In this document: positions 16,947 to 24,890 of the stretch, piece after piece
Numbering within the stretch: position 1 is the first letter of the stretch
How the letters are laid out: every line of letters begins with the position of its first letter
Assembly (NCBI RefSeq): GCF_002161215.1
Contig: NZ_NFMB01000002.1
Location: 310,001-374,000 of the forward strand
DNA: 64,000 nucleotides
Direction: 5' to 3'
Source: Flavonifractor sp. An10
GTDB taxonomy: Bacteria > Bacillota > Clostridia > Oscillospirales > Oscillospiraceae
The notes under the pieces: model-generated
Told to the model about the DNA's origin: nothing
Database searches by the model: none
The model's input: only the letters and a program-made list of their open reading frames with translations
Translations under genes and position numbers: made by a program

Positions 16947-17060
16947 GATGGAACTTTGCAAAATAGTGGATTGCGCCAAAAATTCCGCCGGGCCGCCGGG
17001 GCGTGTGGGCAAAAAGAGGCAGGGAACACCCCGCGAAAGGTGGAAACGCCGCCCCTCCGC

Positions 17061-17732
17061 TCAGGGCGCCCAGTGGAATTGCTCCGCTCCGGCCCCCAGC
17101 TCAAAGTGATATTTCGCAATGCCCAGGTCAATTTTGCTGTAAAAGCCCAGCCCGGCCCCGGCTGACACGGCGTCCCCCCGGAGGGTGAAGCGGAACTTCT
17201 GCTGGTTCATGGCTGTGGGGGCCAGCAGCGCGGCCTGCACGCCATGCCGGAACCACTCCGGCATGGGCCCGTCGGCCTGGGCCACCTCCTCCGGCGCCTT
17301 GCTCCTGTGGCTCACGCCCTGGGTCTGGCCGTAACCGATGGCGATGACCAGCCGGAGGGCCTCGCCGGGGCCCACCGCAAAGGCCGTCTTGATCTTGCTG
17401 TAGGTCATGGCCACCCAGCAGGTGTTCAGGCCCATCTGCTGGGCCCGCAGCACCACCTTTTCGCCGTAGTAGCCGCACAGCTCATCCAGCTTGGGGCCCT
17501 TGGGGCCCACCAGGGCGATATAGTTCTTCACACCGGAGAATTTCCCATAGCGGGCCATCATGCCGCCGAAGCCCCGGGGCTCGTCCCACACCGGCTGCAT
17601 GTGCAGGCCGCTCTCCCGGTTGCACTGGTCTATAAAGACCGACAACTCCTCCCGTACCTCCGGCGGGAGCGCCTTATCCTCATACGCGCGCACAGAGTGG
17701 CGCCGCTCCATTGCTTCCCATAGCTCCATCAT
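17061..17732 (-). CDS. nitroreductase family protein
   Basis: 223 residues. N-terminus ELWEAMERRHSVRAYEDKAL is the nitroreductase FMN-binding opening with the R-x-S-V-R motif. RAQQMGLNTCWVAMT and APTAMNQQKFRFTL match the second flavin-contact region (normally near SxxxPSPxNxQPW). A flavin-dependent NAD(P)H oxidoreductase of unknown substrate; TM1586-like short forms are typical. It is coupled by a 4-nt overlap to the ArsR-like regulator gene before it, which probably controls it. Confidence 0.85.
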   Translation of the reverse strand: MMELWEAMERRHSVRAYEDKALPPEVREELSVFIDQCNRESGLHMQPVWDEPRGFGGMMARYGKFSGVKNYIALVGPKGPKLDELCGYYGEKVVLRAQQMGLNTCWVAMTYSKIKTAFAVGPGEALRLVIAIGYGQTQGVSHRSKAPEEVAQADGPMPEWFRHGVQAALLAPTAMNQQKFRFTLRGDAVSAGAGLGFYSKIDLGIAKYHFELGAGAEQFHWAP

Positions 17733-18124
17733 TTCAGATGCCTCCCGTGCTGCTGCAGCTCGTCCGTTTCACTCCTGTCCGGCGCGGCTCTCATGACGCG
17801 CCGGATATGGGAGAACAGGCGGATGACCTTTTCGATCTCACCATCCTGGGGATCCAGATAGTAGTAGATACAGGTTCCCTCTTTTCTGGAGCGCACGACC
17901 CCGGCCTCCTTTAGGATCTGTATGTGGTGGGAGATGGAGGGCCTGGACAGATGGGTGCGGCGGGCCAGCTCAATCACCCGGCGGCCCCCGCAGGGGCCGT
18001 CCAGCAGAACATACAGAAGGTACTGCCGCGTCTCGTTCCCCAGGGCGTTGAGCAGCTTCTGGCAGTCCCGGAACTCCGATTGCAGGCGTGTCAGTTCCTG
18101 TTGCATGTTTTCCAAATCACTCAC
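17729..18124 (-). CDS. ArsR-family winged-helix regulator
   Basis: 131 residues. An N-terminal coiled coil (residues 5-28, heptad-rich, QQELTRLQSEFRDCQKLL) precedes an ArsR winged helix: LNALGNETRQYLLYVLLDG, ELARRTHLSRPSISHHIQIL, KEAGVVRSRKEGTCIYYYLD. No ArsR metal-box CXC motif is present, so a non-metal signal is likely. It overlaps the nitroreductase gene. A TACAAT-like -10 sits about 100 nt upstream, without a clear -35. Confidence 0.87.
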   Translation of the reverse strand: MSDLENMQQELTRLQSEFRDCQKLLNALGNETRQYLLYVLLDGPCGGRRVIELARRTHLSRPSISHHIQILKEAGVVRSRKEGTCIYYYLDPQDGEIEKVIRLFSHIRRVMRAAPDRSETDELQQHGRHLK

Positions 18125-18300
18125 CTCCGGCCGGCGCGGGCTCCAGTCCGTCTGCTGCTGGAATGTGTACGGAGCAAAGCCGCAAAGCGGTTTATTCAGC
18201 GGACATTATTGTAGCATAAAATTGGGCCCGGCGGTTGATTGGTAAAGAAAATAGAGACGGAGTTTCACCGGAGCCTCCGCCGGTGCGGGGAGACAGGCTG

Positions 18301-18329
18301 TTGTGTCCCGGCGGGAAACGTGGTAGGAT
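18301..18329 (+). promoter_or_regulatory. probable promoter of the M55 peptidase gene
   Basis: TTGTGT (18301-18306), 17-nt spacer, TAGGAT (18324-18329), 26 nt before the start codon. Confidence 0.6.
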
Positions 18330-18354
18330 AGGGGGGCAAAGGAGGCGCATAGCC

Positions 18355-19155
18355 ATGAAGGTATTCATCAGCGCGGACATCGAGGGCACCGCCATCACCG
18401 CCACCCGGGAGGGGTGCCGCCCGGGGGAGTTTGAGTACGAGCACAGCCGCCGGGAGATGACGGCGGAGGTGGTGGCCGCCGCCGAGGGGGCCCGGGCCGC
18501 CGGGGCCGACCTGGTGGTGGTGAAGGACGCCCACGGGCCGGGGCTCAACATCCTGCCCGAGGAGCTGCCCGAGTATGTCCAGCTCATCCGCAGCTGGAGC
18601 CACGCTCCGGAGATGATGGTGGAGGGCCTGGACGAGAGCTTTGACGCGGCCCTCTTTGTGGGCTACCACAACGCCGCGGCGGAGGAGGGCAACTCCCTCA
18701 GCCACACCATCAACGGCGGGGTGGTGCACCGCATCACCGTCAACGGCCGGCCCGGCTCGGAATTCCTGATCTACAGCTGGATGGCCGCCTGGTACGGGGT
18801 GCCCAGCGTGTTTCTGGCCGGAGACCGGGCCCTGTGCGAGGTGGGAAAGACCCTCCACCCGTCCCTGGTCACCGTGCCGGTGAAGGACGACGTGGGGGGC
18901 CGCTCCCAGGGGCTGAGCCCCGCGCTGGCCCACCGGCTGATCCGGGAGGGGGCGGAGCGGGCGCTCCGGCAGGATCTGGCCGCCGCCCGCATCACCCTGC
19001 CCGAGCACTTCCGGGTGGAGCTGACCTACAAGAGCCACCGGGACGCCTACACCAAGGGCTTCTACCCCGGGGCGGAGCGGGTGGACGCCGTGACCCTGGC
19101 CTACGAGGCGGATGACTGGTACGAGGTCAACCGCTTCCTCCTGTTCGCCATTTGA
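18355..19155 (+). CDS. M55 family D-aminopeptidase (DppA-like)
   Basis: 266 residues from ATG 18355; GGAGGCGCATAGCC gives the ribosome site. MKVFISADIEGTAI is the DppA opening with the zinc-binding Asp and Glu. Further markers: EYEHSRREMTAEVVAA, VKDAHGPGLNIL with metal-binding Asp-Ala-His, SFDAALFVGYHNAAAEEGNS, and the catalytic His in NSLSHTIN. DppA enzymes are cytosolic decameric zinc peptidases that split D-Ala-containing dipeptides, often for peptidoglycan fragment re-use. No dipeptide transporter is adjacent here, unlike the Bacillus dpp operon. Confidence 0.9.
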   Translation: MKVFISADIEGTAITATREGCRPGEFEYEHSRREMTAEVVAAAEGARAAGADLVVVKDAHGPGLNILPEELPEYVQLIRSWSHAPEMMVEGLDESFDAALFVGYHNAAAEEGNSLSHTINGGVVHRITVNGRPGSEFLIYSWMAAWYGVPSVFLAGDRALCEVGKTLHPSLVTVPVKDDVGGRSQGLSPALAHRLIREGAERALRQDLAAARITLPEHFRVELTYKSHRDAYTKGFYPGAERVDAVTLAYEADDWYEVNRFLLFAI

Positions 19156-19196
19156 CGGCTTCAAAGGCTAATATTCTAAAGACAGGGAGACGATTC

Positions 19197-19856
19197 ATGT
19201 TCAAAAAGCTCGACCTGCACGGCATCCACTGCATCGCGCCGGTGCCCGGAAGCCGCAGCCCGGCGTGGTACTGGGGCAGCGACTTTGCCTCCGGGGATCT
19301 GTACGAGGCGGAGGAGCTGTTTCGCGGGGGACACCCCGTCCGCGGCAACCGCCTGGTGTTTGTCCGCTACCCGGAGGGCCGGGTGGTGGAGCCCATCGCG
19401 GGGAGGGAGGGGCGGTACTTCGGCCGGCCCTGCTTCGATGGGGGAAGGCTGTACATCCTGCTGGCGGACTTTCCCGGGGGGCGGATTGAAATCCACCGGT
19501 ACGATGACGGGACCGGGCAGACGGACCTCCTGGCCGCCATCCCCCTGGACCAGGTACCGGACTGCTACAATCTGCTGCTGTTCGGCTCCCCCCTCCTGCT
19601 GACCCGGCAGGGGAACGACGGGAAGTTCCAACTCCTCTGGCCGGACAGGTCGGAGTTCCCCCTGGAGGACAGCGGCGCCTTCCTGGGCCGGGGGGAGGAC
19701 GGCCGGCTGTATTTCAGCCGGTGGTTTGAGGAGCCGGACGGCTCCGATTACCGGGAGGAGGTGGTGGTGCGGCGGTACCCCGCCGGGGAGGTGCTGGAGG
19801 TGATTCCGGGCACCCTGTGGGAGATGCCCGACGGCCAGCAGTGGATTCTCCAATAG
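19197..19856 (+). CDS. hypothetical protein with beta-strand-rich sequence
   Basis: 219 residues from ATG 19197 with CAGGGAGA upstream. I do not recognise the family. The sequence alternates short hydrophobic strands and charged turns (LVFVRYPEGRVVEPIAGREG, RLYILLADFPGGRIEIHRYD), suggesting a beta-propeller or beta-sandwich that lacks a signal peptide or membrane span. It starts 41 nt after the M55 peptidase and may be co-transcribed with it. A hairpin follows its stop. Confidence 0.7.
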   Translation: MFKKLDLHGIHCIAPVPGSRSPAWYWGSDFASGDLYEAEELFRGGHPVRGNRLVFVRYPEGRVVEPIAGREGRYFGRPCFDGGRLYILLADFPGGRIEIHRYDDGTGQTDLLAAIPLDQVPDCYNLLLFGSPLLLTRQGNDGKFQLLWPDRSEFPLEDSGAFLGRGEDGRLYFSRWFEEPDGSDYREEVVVRRYPAGEVLEVIPGTLWEMPDGQQWILQ

Positions 19857-19872
19857 CATATGTGAAAACAGA

Positions 19873-19902
19873 ACGTGCCGCCCGGCAAACCGGGCGGCAC
19901 GT
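19873..19902. terminator. hairpin between convergent genes
   Basis: ACGTGCCGCCCGG / CCGGGCGGCACGT with CAAA loop, followed on the plus strand only by TCTGTTGTG; a moderate terminator. Confidence 0.6.
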
Positions 19903-19959
19903 CTGTTGTGTGGGGGGTGTTGTCGTAAGTAGCCGCCCCGGCTGGGGCGGCAGGGGCGG

Positions 19960-20196
19960 TCAGTTCCGGCAGCAGCCGCAGGAGCCGCTCCCATCCCCGT
20001 CCTCTGCGGTATCCCACAGGAAGGCGGGGTAGGAGACATACACCGGCCAGCGGGTGTTGACGGCGGAGCCTCCGCCGGGAAAGACGGGCAGCTCGGGGAA
20101 GGAGGGCAGGGTGGAAATCCCGCCGTTTCCGGCGGTGGAGCCGTTTCCGCAGCAGCAGCGGCGGCAGCAGCAGTTCTGCCACTGACAATAAGACAT
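19960..20196 (-). CDS. small cysteine-rich hypothetical protein
   Basis: 78 residues from ATG 20194-20196, chosen because GGGGGA lies 8 nt upstream; an in-frame ATG at 20209 is an alternative. The N-terminus is MSYCQWQNCCCRRCCCGNG and the C-terminus GSGSCGCCRN, giving ten cysteines at the two ends around a Pro/Gly-rich middle (GISTLPSFPELPVFPGG). This resembles small Cys-rich spore-surface or metal-binding peptides, but I do not recognise a family. No radical SAM gene is adjacent. Confidence 0.55.
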   Translation of the reverse strand: MSYCQWQNCCCRRCCCGNGSTAGNGGISTLPSFPELPVFPGGGSAVNTRWPVYVSYPAFLWDTAEDGDGSGSCGCCRN

Positions 20197-20280
20197 GAGA
20201 TATTCCCCCATACAGATGTCGGCGGGGGAAACCCGCCGCATCAGCAGTATACGCCGCAGGGGGCCGGCGGGTGCGTGGAC

Positions 20281-20311
20281 AAAAAAGCCGCCGAACCAGA
20301 GGTTCGGCGGC
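20281..20311 (-). terminator. terminator of the cold-shock gene
   Basis: Minus strand GCCGCCGAACC / GGTTCGGCGGC with TCT loop followed by TTTTTT (20281-20286). Confidence 0.88.
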
Positions 20312-20336
20312 GGTGGGTACATCTGACCGTCCTATG

Positions 20337-20549
20337 TTAGGCGGCGACCACGTTGACCGCGCGCAGCTTGTCGGCGTTCTTGGGATCGGGCTCCACATCA
20401 TAGGTGACCTTCTGGCCCTCCTGCAGGGTCTTGAAGCCGTCGCACACGATGGCGGAGAAGTGGACGAACACGTCGTCGCCGCCCTCGTCGTTGGAGATGA
20501 AGCCGAAGCCCTTGGTCTCGTTGAACCACTTGACAGTACCGTGATACAT
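20337..20549 (-). CDS. cold-shock domain protein (CspA family)
   Basis: 70 residues from ATG 20547-20549 with AGGAGGT upstream. RNP1 motif [12 protein letters not shown] and RNP2 DVFVHFSAI are intact, so it is a single-stranded RNA/DNA chaperone. The mRNA leader is about 120 nt long (promoter at 20,680-20,708), as is usual for cold-shock-controlled csp genes. The first insertion sequence copy lies just 31 bp beyond the -35 box but leaves the core promoter intact. Confidence 0.95.
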   Translation of the reverse strand: MYHGTVKWFNETKGFGFISNDEGGDDVFVHFSAIVCDGFKTLQEGQKVTYDVEPDPKNADKLRAVNVVAA

Positions 20550-20679
20550 GAATGGTACCTCCTGAAAAGATTTTGATCTAAATGACATAGAAAAAACCCA
20601 CATGCCTGTTGTTCGTCTGAAGAAGCGACGATGACTACAAACATGTGAGTTCAGGCCGTGCATTTAGACTACTTGATAT

Positions 20680-20708
20680 ACTATACCACCAATTCCAGAT
20701 TGCGTCAA
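20680..20708 (-). promoter_or_regulatory. promoter of the cold-shock gene
   Basis: Minus strand TTGACG (20703-20708), 17-nt spacer, TATAGT (20680-20685). Confidence 0.85.
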
Positions 20709-20738
20709 GAGGAAAGCGCAGGAATCTGCGGCAGAGGG

Positions 20739-21789
20739 TGTAGGAGTACAATACATATTGGACAGAAGAATAAAAAAGGATGAAGGATAAGGCCTCATCG
20801 GTTAAAGTTGGAGTTGCAGACAACAACTTGACGAGAGGGGGCCATATCCTTCATGAGCAAGAGTATAACACAGGACATGGCATATCGGCAATCCCTGATG
20901 AAGTACGCGGAGAAATACGGCGTCAGCCGGGCAAGCCGGAAGTATAACAAAAGCCGGTCGTATATCTACTTTTGGAAGAAACGCTGGGACGGCAGAGCAG
21001 AATCCCTGGTTTGCCAGTCCCGGCGGCCCCACAGCCATCCAAACCAGCACACAGAAGCAGAACTAAAACTGATCCGGGATATGCGCCGCCGCAATCCGAA
21101 TCTGGGTATGGTGGAGTTGTGGCACCGGCTGCGGCAGCGAGGCTACACCCGCCGCCCAGAGAGCCTGTTCCGGGTGATGAGAAAGCTGGGGCTGTTCTCA
21201 CCTAAAGAGAAGAAAACGGCCTACAAGCCAAAGCCCTACCAGCAGATGACCTATCCCGGCCAGCGGGTTCAGGTAGATGTGAAGGTGGTCCCCCGCCGCT
21301 GCATCACCGACTCGGAACTCCGCCTGTTTCAGTACACCGCCATTGATGAGTTCACCCGCCTGCGCTTCCTGGCCGCCTACCCGGAGCAGTCCACCTTTTC
21401 CTCCGCTGACTTTCTGAAAAAGCTGTCCAAATGGTACGCCCGCCGGGGAATCCGCGTGGAATGTGTCCAGACGGATAATGGCTTTGAATTTACCAATCGT
21501 TTCTCCAACAGCAAGCGGGATCTCCCTACTCTGTTTGAGTCCGCCGCCGCCCAACTGGGTATCCGCCACAAGCTCATCCGGCCTTATACGCCTCGCCACA
21601 ACGGCAAGGTGGAGCGCAGCCACCGTGAGGACCAGAAACGCTTCTATTCCTGCCACAGTTTTTACTCCCTGGATGACTTCGCCAGACAGCTCGCTGTCCA
21701 CAACCGCCGCTCCAACAACTTCCCCATGAGACCGCTTAGTTGGCTTTCTCCGAACGAATTCACTGTCCAATATGTTTGACAAACCTACA
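20739..21789 (+). mobile_element. insertion sequence, copy 1 (1,051 bp, 26-bp target duplication)
   Basis: Ends are TGTAGG...CCTACA. The imperfect terminal inverted repeats share TGTAGG and CATATTGGACAG over 27 bp. The flanks 20713-20738 and 21790-21815 are identical 26-bp direct repeats beginning AAAGCGCAGGAATCTGCGGC, i.e. a long target duplication. One transposase gene fills the element and its stop codon lies inside the right repeat. TGT/ACA ends fit the IS481/IS3 integrase-type superfamily; long duplications of this size are described for the IS1202 family. Family placement is inference. Confidence 0.93.
20853..21779 (+). CDS. DDE integrase-type transposase of the insertion sequence
   Basis: 308 residues. 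An N-terminal helix-turn-helix region (YAEKYGVSRASRKYNKSRSY) is followed by an HTH_29/IS481-like linker and an RNase H-fold integrase core. The acidic triad is seen as Asp in VQVDVKVVPRR, Asp in VQTDNGFEFTN, and Glu in RPYTPRHNGKVERSHRED. The Asp of YTAIDEFTRLRFLAAYPEQS is also conserved. It looks intact and is 96% identical in protein to copy 2, with all visible differences after residue ~150. Its start codon is buried in an inverted repeat (see findings). Confidence 0.93.
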   Translation: MSKSITQDMAYRQSLMKYAEKYGVSRASRKYNKSRSYIYFWKKRWDGRAESLVCQSRRPHSHPNQHTEAELKLIRDMRRRNPNLGMVELWHRLRQRGYTRRPESLFRVMRKLGLFSPKEKKTAYKPKPYQQMTYPGQRVQVDVKVVPRRCITDSELRLFQYTAIDEFTRLRFLAAYPEQSTFSSADFLKKLSKWYARRGIRVECVQTDNGFEFTNRFSNSKRDLPTLFESAAAQLGIRHKLIRPYTPRHNGKVERSHREDQKRFYSCHSFYSLDDFARQLAVHNRRSNNFPMRPLSWLSPNEFTVQYV

Positions 21790-21815
21790 AAAGCGCAGGA
21801 ATCTGCGGCAGAGGG

Positions 21816-22253
21816 CTATACCTGCTCCCGGTCGGTGTTCTCCGCGATCAGGCGGCGGATGGACTCGGCGGGATAGGACAGCAGCCGCCCGTACTCCCAG
21901 GCCACCTGGCTGCGGTTGCCGCCGAAGTAGGCCCCCTCCGCCACCAGGGCCGCCTTGCGCTCCTTCAGGCGCAGGTACTCCTCCAGCACATGGCCGGCCC
22001 GGTAGAACAGGATGTTGTGCTTGCCCCGGTTCAGGGACAGGGGGAACAGGTCGGAGAGCAGGGGCTCGTCCTCTATGTAGAGCTGGTTTCCGTACCGCTG
22101 GCACAGCTCCCGGGCATAGGGGAGCAGGGCGTCCCGCTCCTCCGCGCTGTCCATGGGGTGGCTGAGGGCCAGAGATTTGACGCCGGCGTACACCATTTCG
22201 TTGAAGCAGTCGATGACGCCGCACTGGTAGGAATAGGAGTCGATGTTGCGCAT
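21816..22253 (-). CDS. hypothetical protein, conserved in gut Clostridia
   Basis: 145 residues from ATG 22251-22253. Sequence includes YSYQCGVIDCFNEMVYAGVK, LALSHPMDSAEERDALLPYA, DLFPLSLNRGKHNILFYRAG, LEEYLRLKERKAALVAEGAY and LLSYPAESIRRLI. I recall similar proteins as uncharacterised in Oscillospiraceae but know no function. It has no signal peptide or membrane span; helices dominate. The insertion sequence duplication abuts its stop codon, so its 3' flank was the target. Confidence 0.75.
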   Translation of the reverse strand: MRNIDSYSYQCGVIDCFNEMVYAGVKSLALSHPMDSAEERDALLPYARELCQRYGNQLYIEDEPLLSDLFPLSLNRGKHNILFYRAGHVLEEYLRLKERKAALVAEGAYFGGNRSQVAWEYGRLLSYPAESIRRLIAENTDREQV

Positions 22254-22338
22254 GGTTGGATGCCTCCCGTCTTGTCTCCCCTATTGTACCCTTTCCCACA
22301 GAAAATGGCAAGGGAGAAGGACAGGGAAATCCAGGAAG

Positions 22339-23835
22339 TTATGTCGGATTTTCGCGGGCCCATCCCCGGCAGCGCTCCACGGCCCGGTGCCAGTCCGCCA
22401 GCAGGCGCTCCCGGTGCCGGGCGTCCATGGCGGGGGAGAAGGTGGTGTCGCACCGCCACAGGCGGGAGAGCTCCTCCCGGCTCTCCCACACGCCGGCGGC
22501 CAGGCCGGCCAGATAGGCCGCCCCCAGGGCGGTGGTCTCCCGGATGGCGGGACGCAGCACCGCCCGGCCCAGGATATCCGCCTGGAACTGCATGAGGAAG
22601 CCGTCCCGGCTGGCGCCCCCGTCGGCCTTCAGGCTGGTGAGGGGCACCCCGGTGTCCGCCTCCATGGCCCGGGCCAGGTCTGCCACCTGGTAGGCGATGG
22701 ACTCCTGGGCCGCCCGGGTGATGTGCTCCCGCCGGGTGCCCCGGGTGAGGCCGATGAGCATGCCCCGGGCGTACATGTCCCAGTAGGGCGCCCCCAGCCC
22801 CGTGAAGGCGGGCACCAGGTACACGCCCCCGTTGTCGGGCGCCTTCCGGGCGTAGTACTCCGCGTCCCGGCTGTCGGGGAAAAAGCGCAGCTCGTCCCGC
22901 AGCCACTGGATCACCGCGCCCCCCACGAACACCGAGCCCTCCAGGGCGTACTCCACCTTGCCGTTGAGGCCCACGGCAATGGTGGTCAGCAGGCCGTTCC
23001 TGCTCTCACAGGGGGTATCCCCGGTGTTCATCAGCAGGAAGCAGCCGGTGCCGTAGGTGTTCTTGGCGTCCCCGGGGGAGAAGCAGCCCTGGCCGAAGAG
23101 GGCGGCCTGCTGGTCGCCGGCCATGCCCGCGATGGGGATGCGTACCCCCTGTATGTCGGTATAGCCGTAGATCTCGCTGGAGGAGCGCACCTCCGGCAGC
23201 ACGGAGCGGGGGATGTCCAAAGCCTCCAGCAGGGTGTCGTCCCAGTCCAGCCTGTGGATATCGAAGAGCATGGTGCGGGAGGCGTTGGTCACATCGGTGA
23301 CGTGAACCGCCCCGCCGGTGAGCTTCCACACCAGCCAGCTGTCCACCGTGCCGAAGAGCACCTCCCCACGCGCCGCCTTCTCCCGCGCCCCCTCCACGTG
23401 ATCCAGCAGCCACTTGAGCTTGGTGGCGGAGAAGTAGGCGTCGGGGAGCAGGCCGGTGACGGCCCGGATGTGCTCCTCCAGCCCGTCGGAGCGGAGCTGA
23501 TCCACCAGCTCCGCCGTGCGGCGGCACTGCCACACAATGGCGTTGTGCAGGGGCCGGCCGGTGGCCCTGTCCCACAGGATGGTGGTCTCCCGCTGGTTGG
23601 TGATGCCGATGGCGGCAATCTCCGGCGGCTCCACCCCCGACCGGGCGATGGCCTCCATCATCACGCCGTACTGGGTAGACCAGATCTCCATGGCGTCCTG
23701 CTCCACCCAGCCCTCCCGGGGGTAGTACTGGGTCAGCTCCTTCTGGGCCACGCCCAGAATGTTCTGTTCCCGGTCGAAGAGAATGGCCCGGGAGCTGGTG
23801 GTGCCCTGATCCAGGGCCAGGATGTACTTGCCCAT
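22339..23835 (-). CDS. glpK: glycerol kinase
   Basis: 498 residues from ATG 23833-23835. FGGY-kinase signatures: [84 protein letters not shown] and the ATP-binding [20 protein letters not shown]. It phosphorylates glycerol to glycerol-3-phosphate in the cytosol. The start lies 1 nt after the stop of the Crp-type regulator (TAATATG), so the pair is one operon. A longer frame reads back into the regulator gene and is rejected. No glpF or glpO/D is adjacent. Confidence 0.97.
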   Translation of the reverse strand: MGKYILALDQGTTSSRAILFDREQNILGVAQKELTQYYPREGWVEQDAMEIWSTQYGVMMEAIARSGVEPPEIAAIGITNQRETTILWDRATGRPLHNAIVWQCRRTAELVDQLRSDGLEEHIRAVTGLLPDAYFSATKLKWLLDHVEGAREKAARGEVLFGTVDSWLVWKLTGGAVHVTDVTNASRTMLFDIHRLDWDDTLLEALDIPRSVLPEVRSSSEIYGYTDIQGVRIPIAGMAGDQQAALFGQGCFSPGDAKNTYGTGCFLLMNTGDTPCESRNGLLTTIAVGLNGKVEYALEGSVFVGGAVIQWLRDELRFFPDSRDAEYYARKAPDNGGVYLVPAFTGLGAPYWDMYARGMLIGLTRGTRREHITRAAQESIAYQVADLARAMEADTGVPLTSLKADGGASRDGFLMQFQADILGRAVLRPAIRETTALGAAYLAGLAAGVWESREELSRLWRCDTTFSPAMDARHRERLLADWHRAVERCRGWARENPT

Positions 23836-23836
23836 A

Positions 23837-24520
23837 TTAAGCGCCTCCTGATGGAGAGATGTTGTGAAGGGTGAAGCGGGCCCGGTCTGCGGTGAGCACA
23901 CCCTCCCGCTGGAGGGCGCCGATGGTGCGGGACAGGGCGCTGCGATCCACGCACAGGTAGTCGGCCAGGGCCTGCCGGTCAAAGGGGACGGTGACGGTGC
24001 GCCGCCCCGTCCGGTCGGACAGCTCCTCCAGATAGGCCAGCAGCCGCTCCCGGATGGTGCGGCCGGACAGGTGGTTCAGCTTGCCCGCCAGATGGAGGTT
24101 CTTCTCCGCCAGCACGGCCAGCAGGTTGGCAATCAGCCTGGCGTGGCAGCCGCAGGCGGCGGAGCAGGGGGAGGAGATGCGCCGGCAGTCCAGCAGAAGC
24201 ACCGCCGCCTCGGCCTCCGCCGTGACGGTCACCGGCAGGCTCTCCGCCCGGGCGCAGGCATAGGACTCGGCAAACAGGCCGCCGGGCCCCATGCTGCCCA
24301 TGACCACCCGCTGGCCGTCGGCCCTGGCCCGGCTCACCTGCACCTGACCGGTGAGCACCACCCCCAGATGGGTGGCGGGCTCACCGGCGCGCAGCACCGC
24401 GGCCCCCTTTTGGTAGCGCCGCAGCTGACCGCCCAGGCAGTCCACCGCCGCCAGAATCTGTTCATCCTCCATGCCGCGAAACAGCGCCGCCCGGCGCAGC
24501 GCACCCAGATAGGCCTGCAT
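23837..24520 (-). CDS. Crp/Fnr-family transcriptional regulator
   Basis: 227 residues: cyclic-nucleotide-binding-like beta barrel ([55 protein letters not shown]), a dimerisation helix ([20 protein letters not shown]) and a winged helix ([29 protein letters not shown]). The linker [11 protein letters not shown] has clustered cysteines that are common in clostridial members; an Fe-S cluster is not proven. It probably regulates itself and glpK. Confidence 0.9.
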   Translation of the reverse strand: MQAYLGALRRAALFRGMEDEQILAAVDCLGGQLRRYQKGAAVLRAGEPATHLGVVLTGQVQVSRARADGQRVVMGSMGPGGLFAESYACARAESLPVTVTAEAEAAVLLLDCRRISSPCSAACGCHARLIANLLAVLAEKNLHLAGKLNHLSGRTIRERLLAYLEELSDRTGRRTVTVPFDRQALADYLCVDRSALSRTIGALQREGVLTADRARFTLHNISPSGGA

Positions 24521-24559
24521 CGTATCCTCCCCGTTGCAGCAGCAACCTTTTCTGCTCTG

Positions 24560-24588
24560 ATCCTATCAGACCCCCGGGAAAAAGGCAA
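24560..24588 (-). promoter_or_regulatory. promoter of the Crp-type regulator/glpK operon
   Basis: Minus strand TTGCCT (24583-24588), 17-nt spacer, TAGGAT (24560-24565). Confidence 0.65.
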
Positions 24589-24607
24589 GATGAAATGGCG
24601 GCCCGGC

Positions 24608-24636
24608 TTGCAAAATGGCGGGGAAGCTGGTACAAT
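24608..24636 (+). promoter_or_regulatory. promoter of the small membrane protein gene
   Basis: TTGCAA (24608-24613), 17-nt spacer, TACAAT (24631-24636); -35 regions of this and the divergent glpK operon lie within 20 bp of each other. Confidence 0.75.
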
Positions 24637-24668
24637 CAGAGCAGTACACACAGAATGGCGGTGAAGAA

Positions 24669-24842
24669 ATGGGTGGCCTGTTCTCCGTGGGGGTATTGCT
24701 GATTATTGTAGGCGTCCTGTTCCTGCTCATCCCCCTGGACATGCTCCGGAAGGTATTCCGCCGGATGCGCTCCAAAATGGGAACCAAGGTGGGCGGCGTG
24801 GTGCTGATCATCGCGGGCATTGTGCTGATGCTCTACAAGTGA
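24669..24842 (+). CDS. small two-span membrane protein
   Basis: 57 residues from ATG 24669 (GGTGAAGAA upstream). Two hydrophobic helices, roughly residues 4-23 (LFSVGVLLIIVGVLFLLIPL) and 39-56 (KVGGVVLIIAGIVLMLYK), are joined by a basic loop LRKVFRRMRSKMG, so both ends probably face outward. I recognise no family. It is a monocistronic unit ended by a strong hairpin. Confidence 0.65.
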   Translation: MGGLFSVGVLLIIVGVLFLLIPLDMLRKVFRRMRSKMGTKVGGVVLIIAGIVLMLYK

Positions 24843-24857
24843 AACCGGAGCGACACA

Positions 24858-24888
24858 GAGGGGCCGCCGGCGTATGCCGGCGGCCCCT
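24858..24888. terminator. terminator between convergent genes
   Basis: GAGGGGCCGCCGGC / GCCGGCGGCCCCT-type hairpin with a TATG-containing loop, followed by TGTTT; serves the plus-strand gene and faces the YtvI pseudogene end. Confidence 0.7.
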
Positions 24889-24890
24889 GT

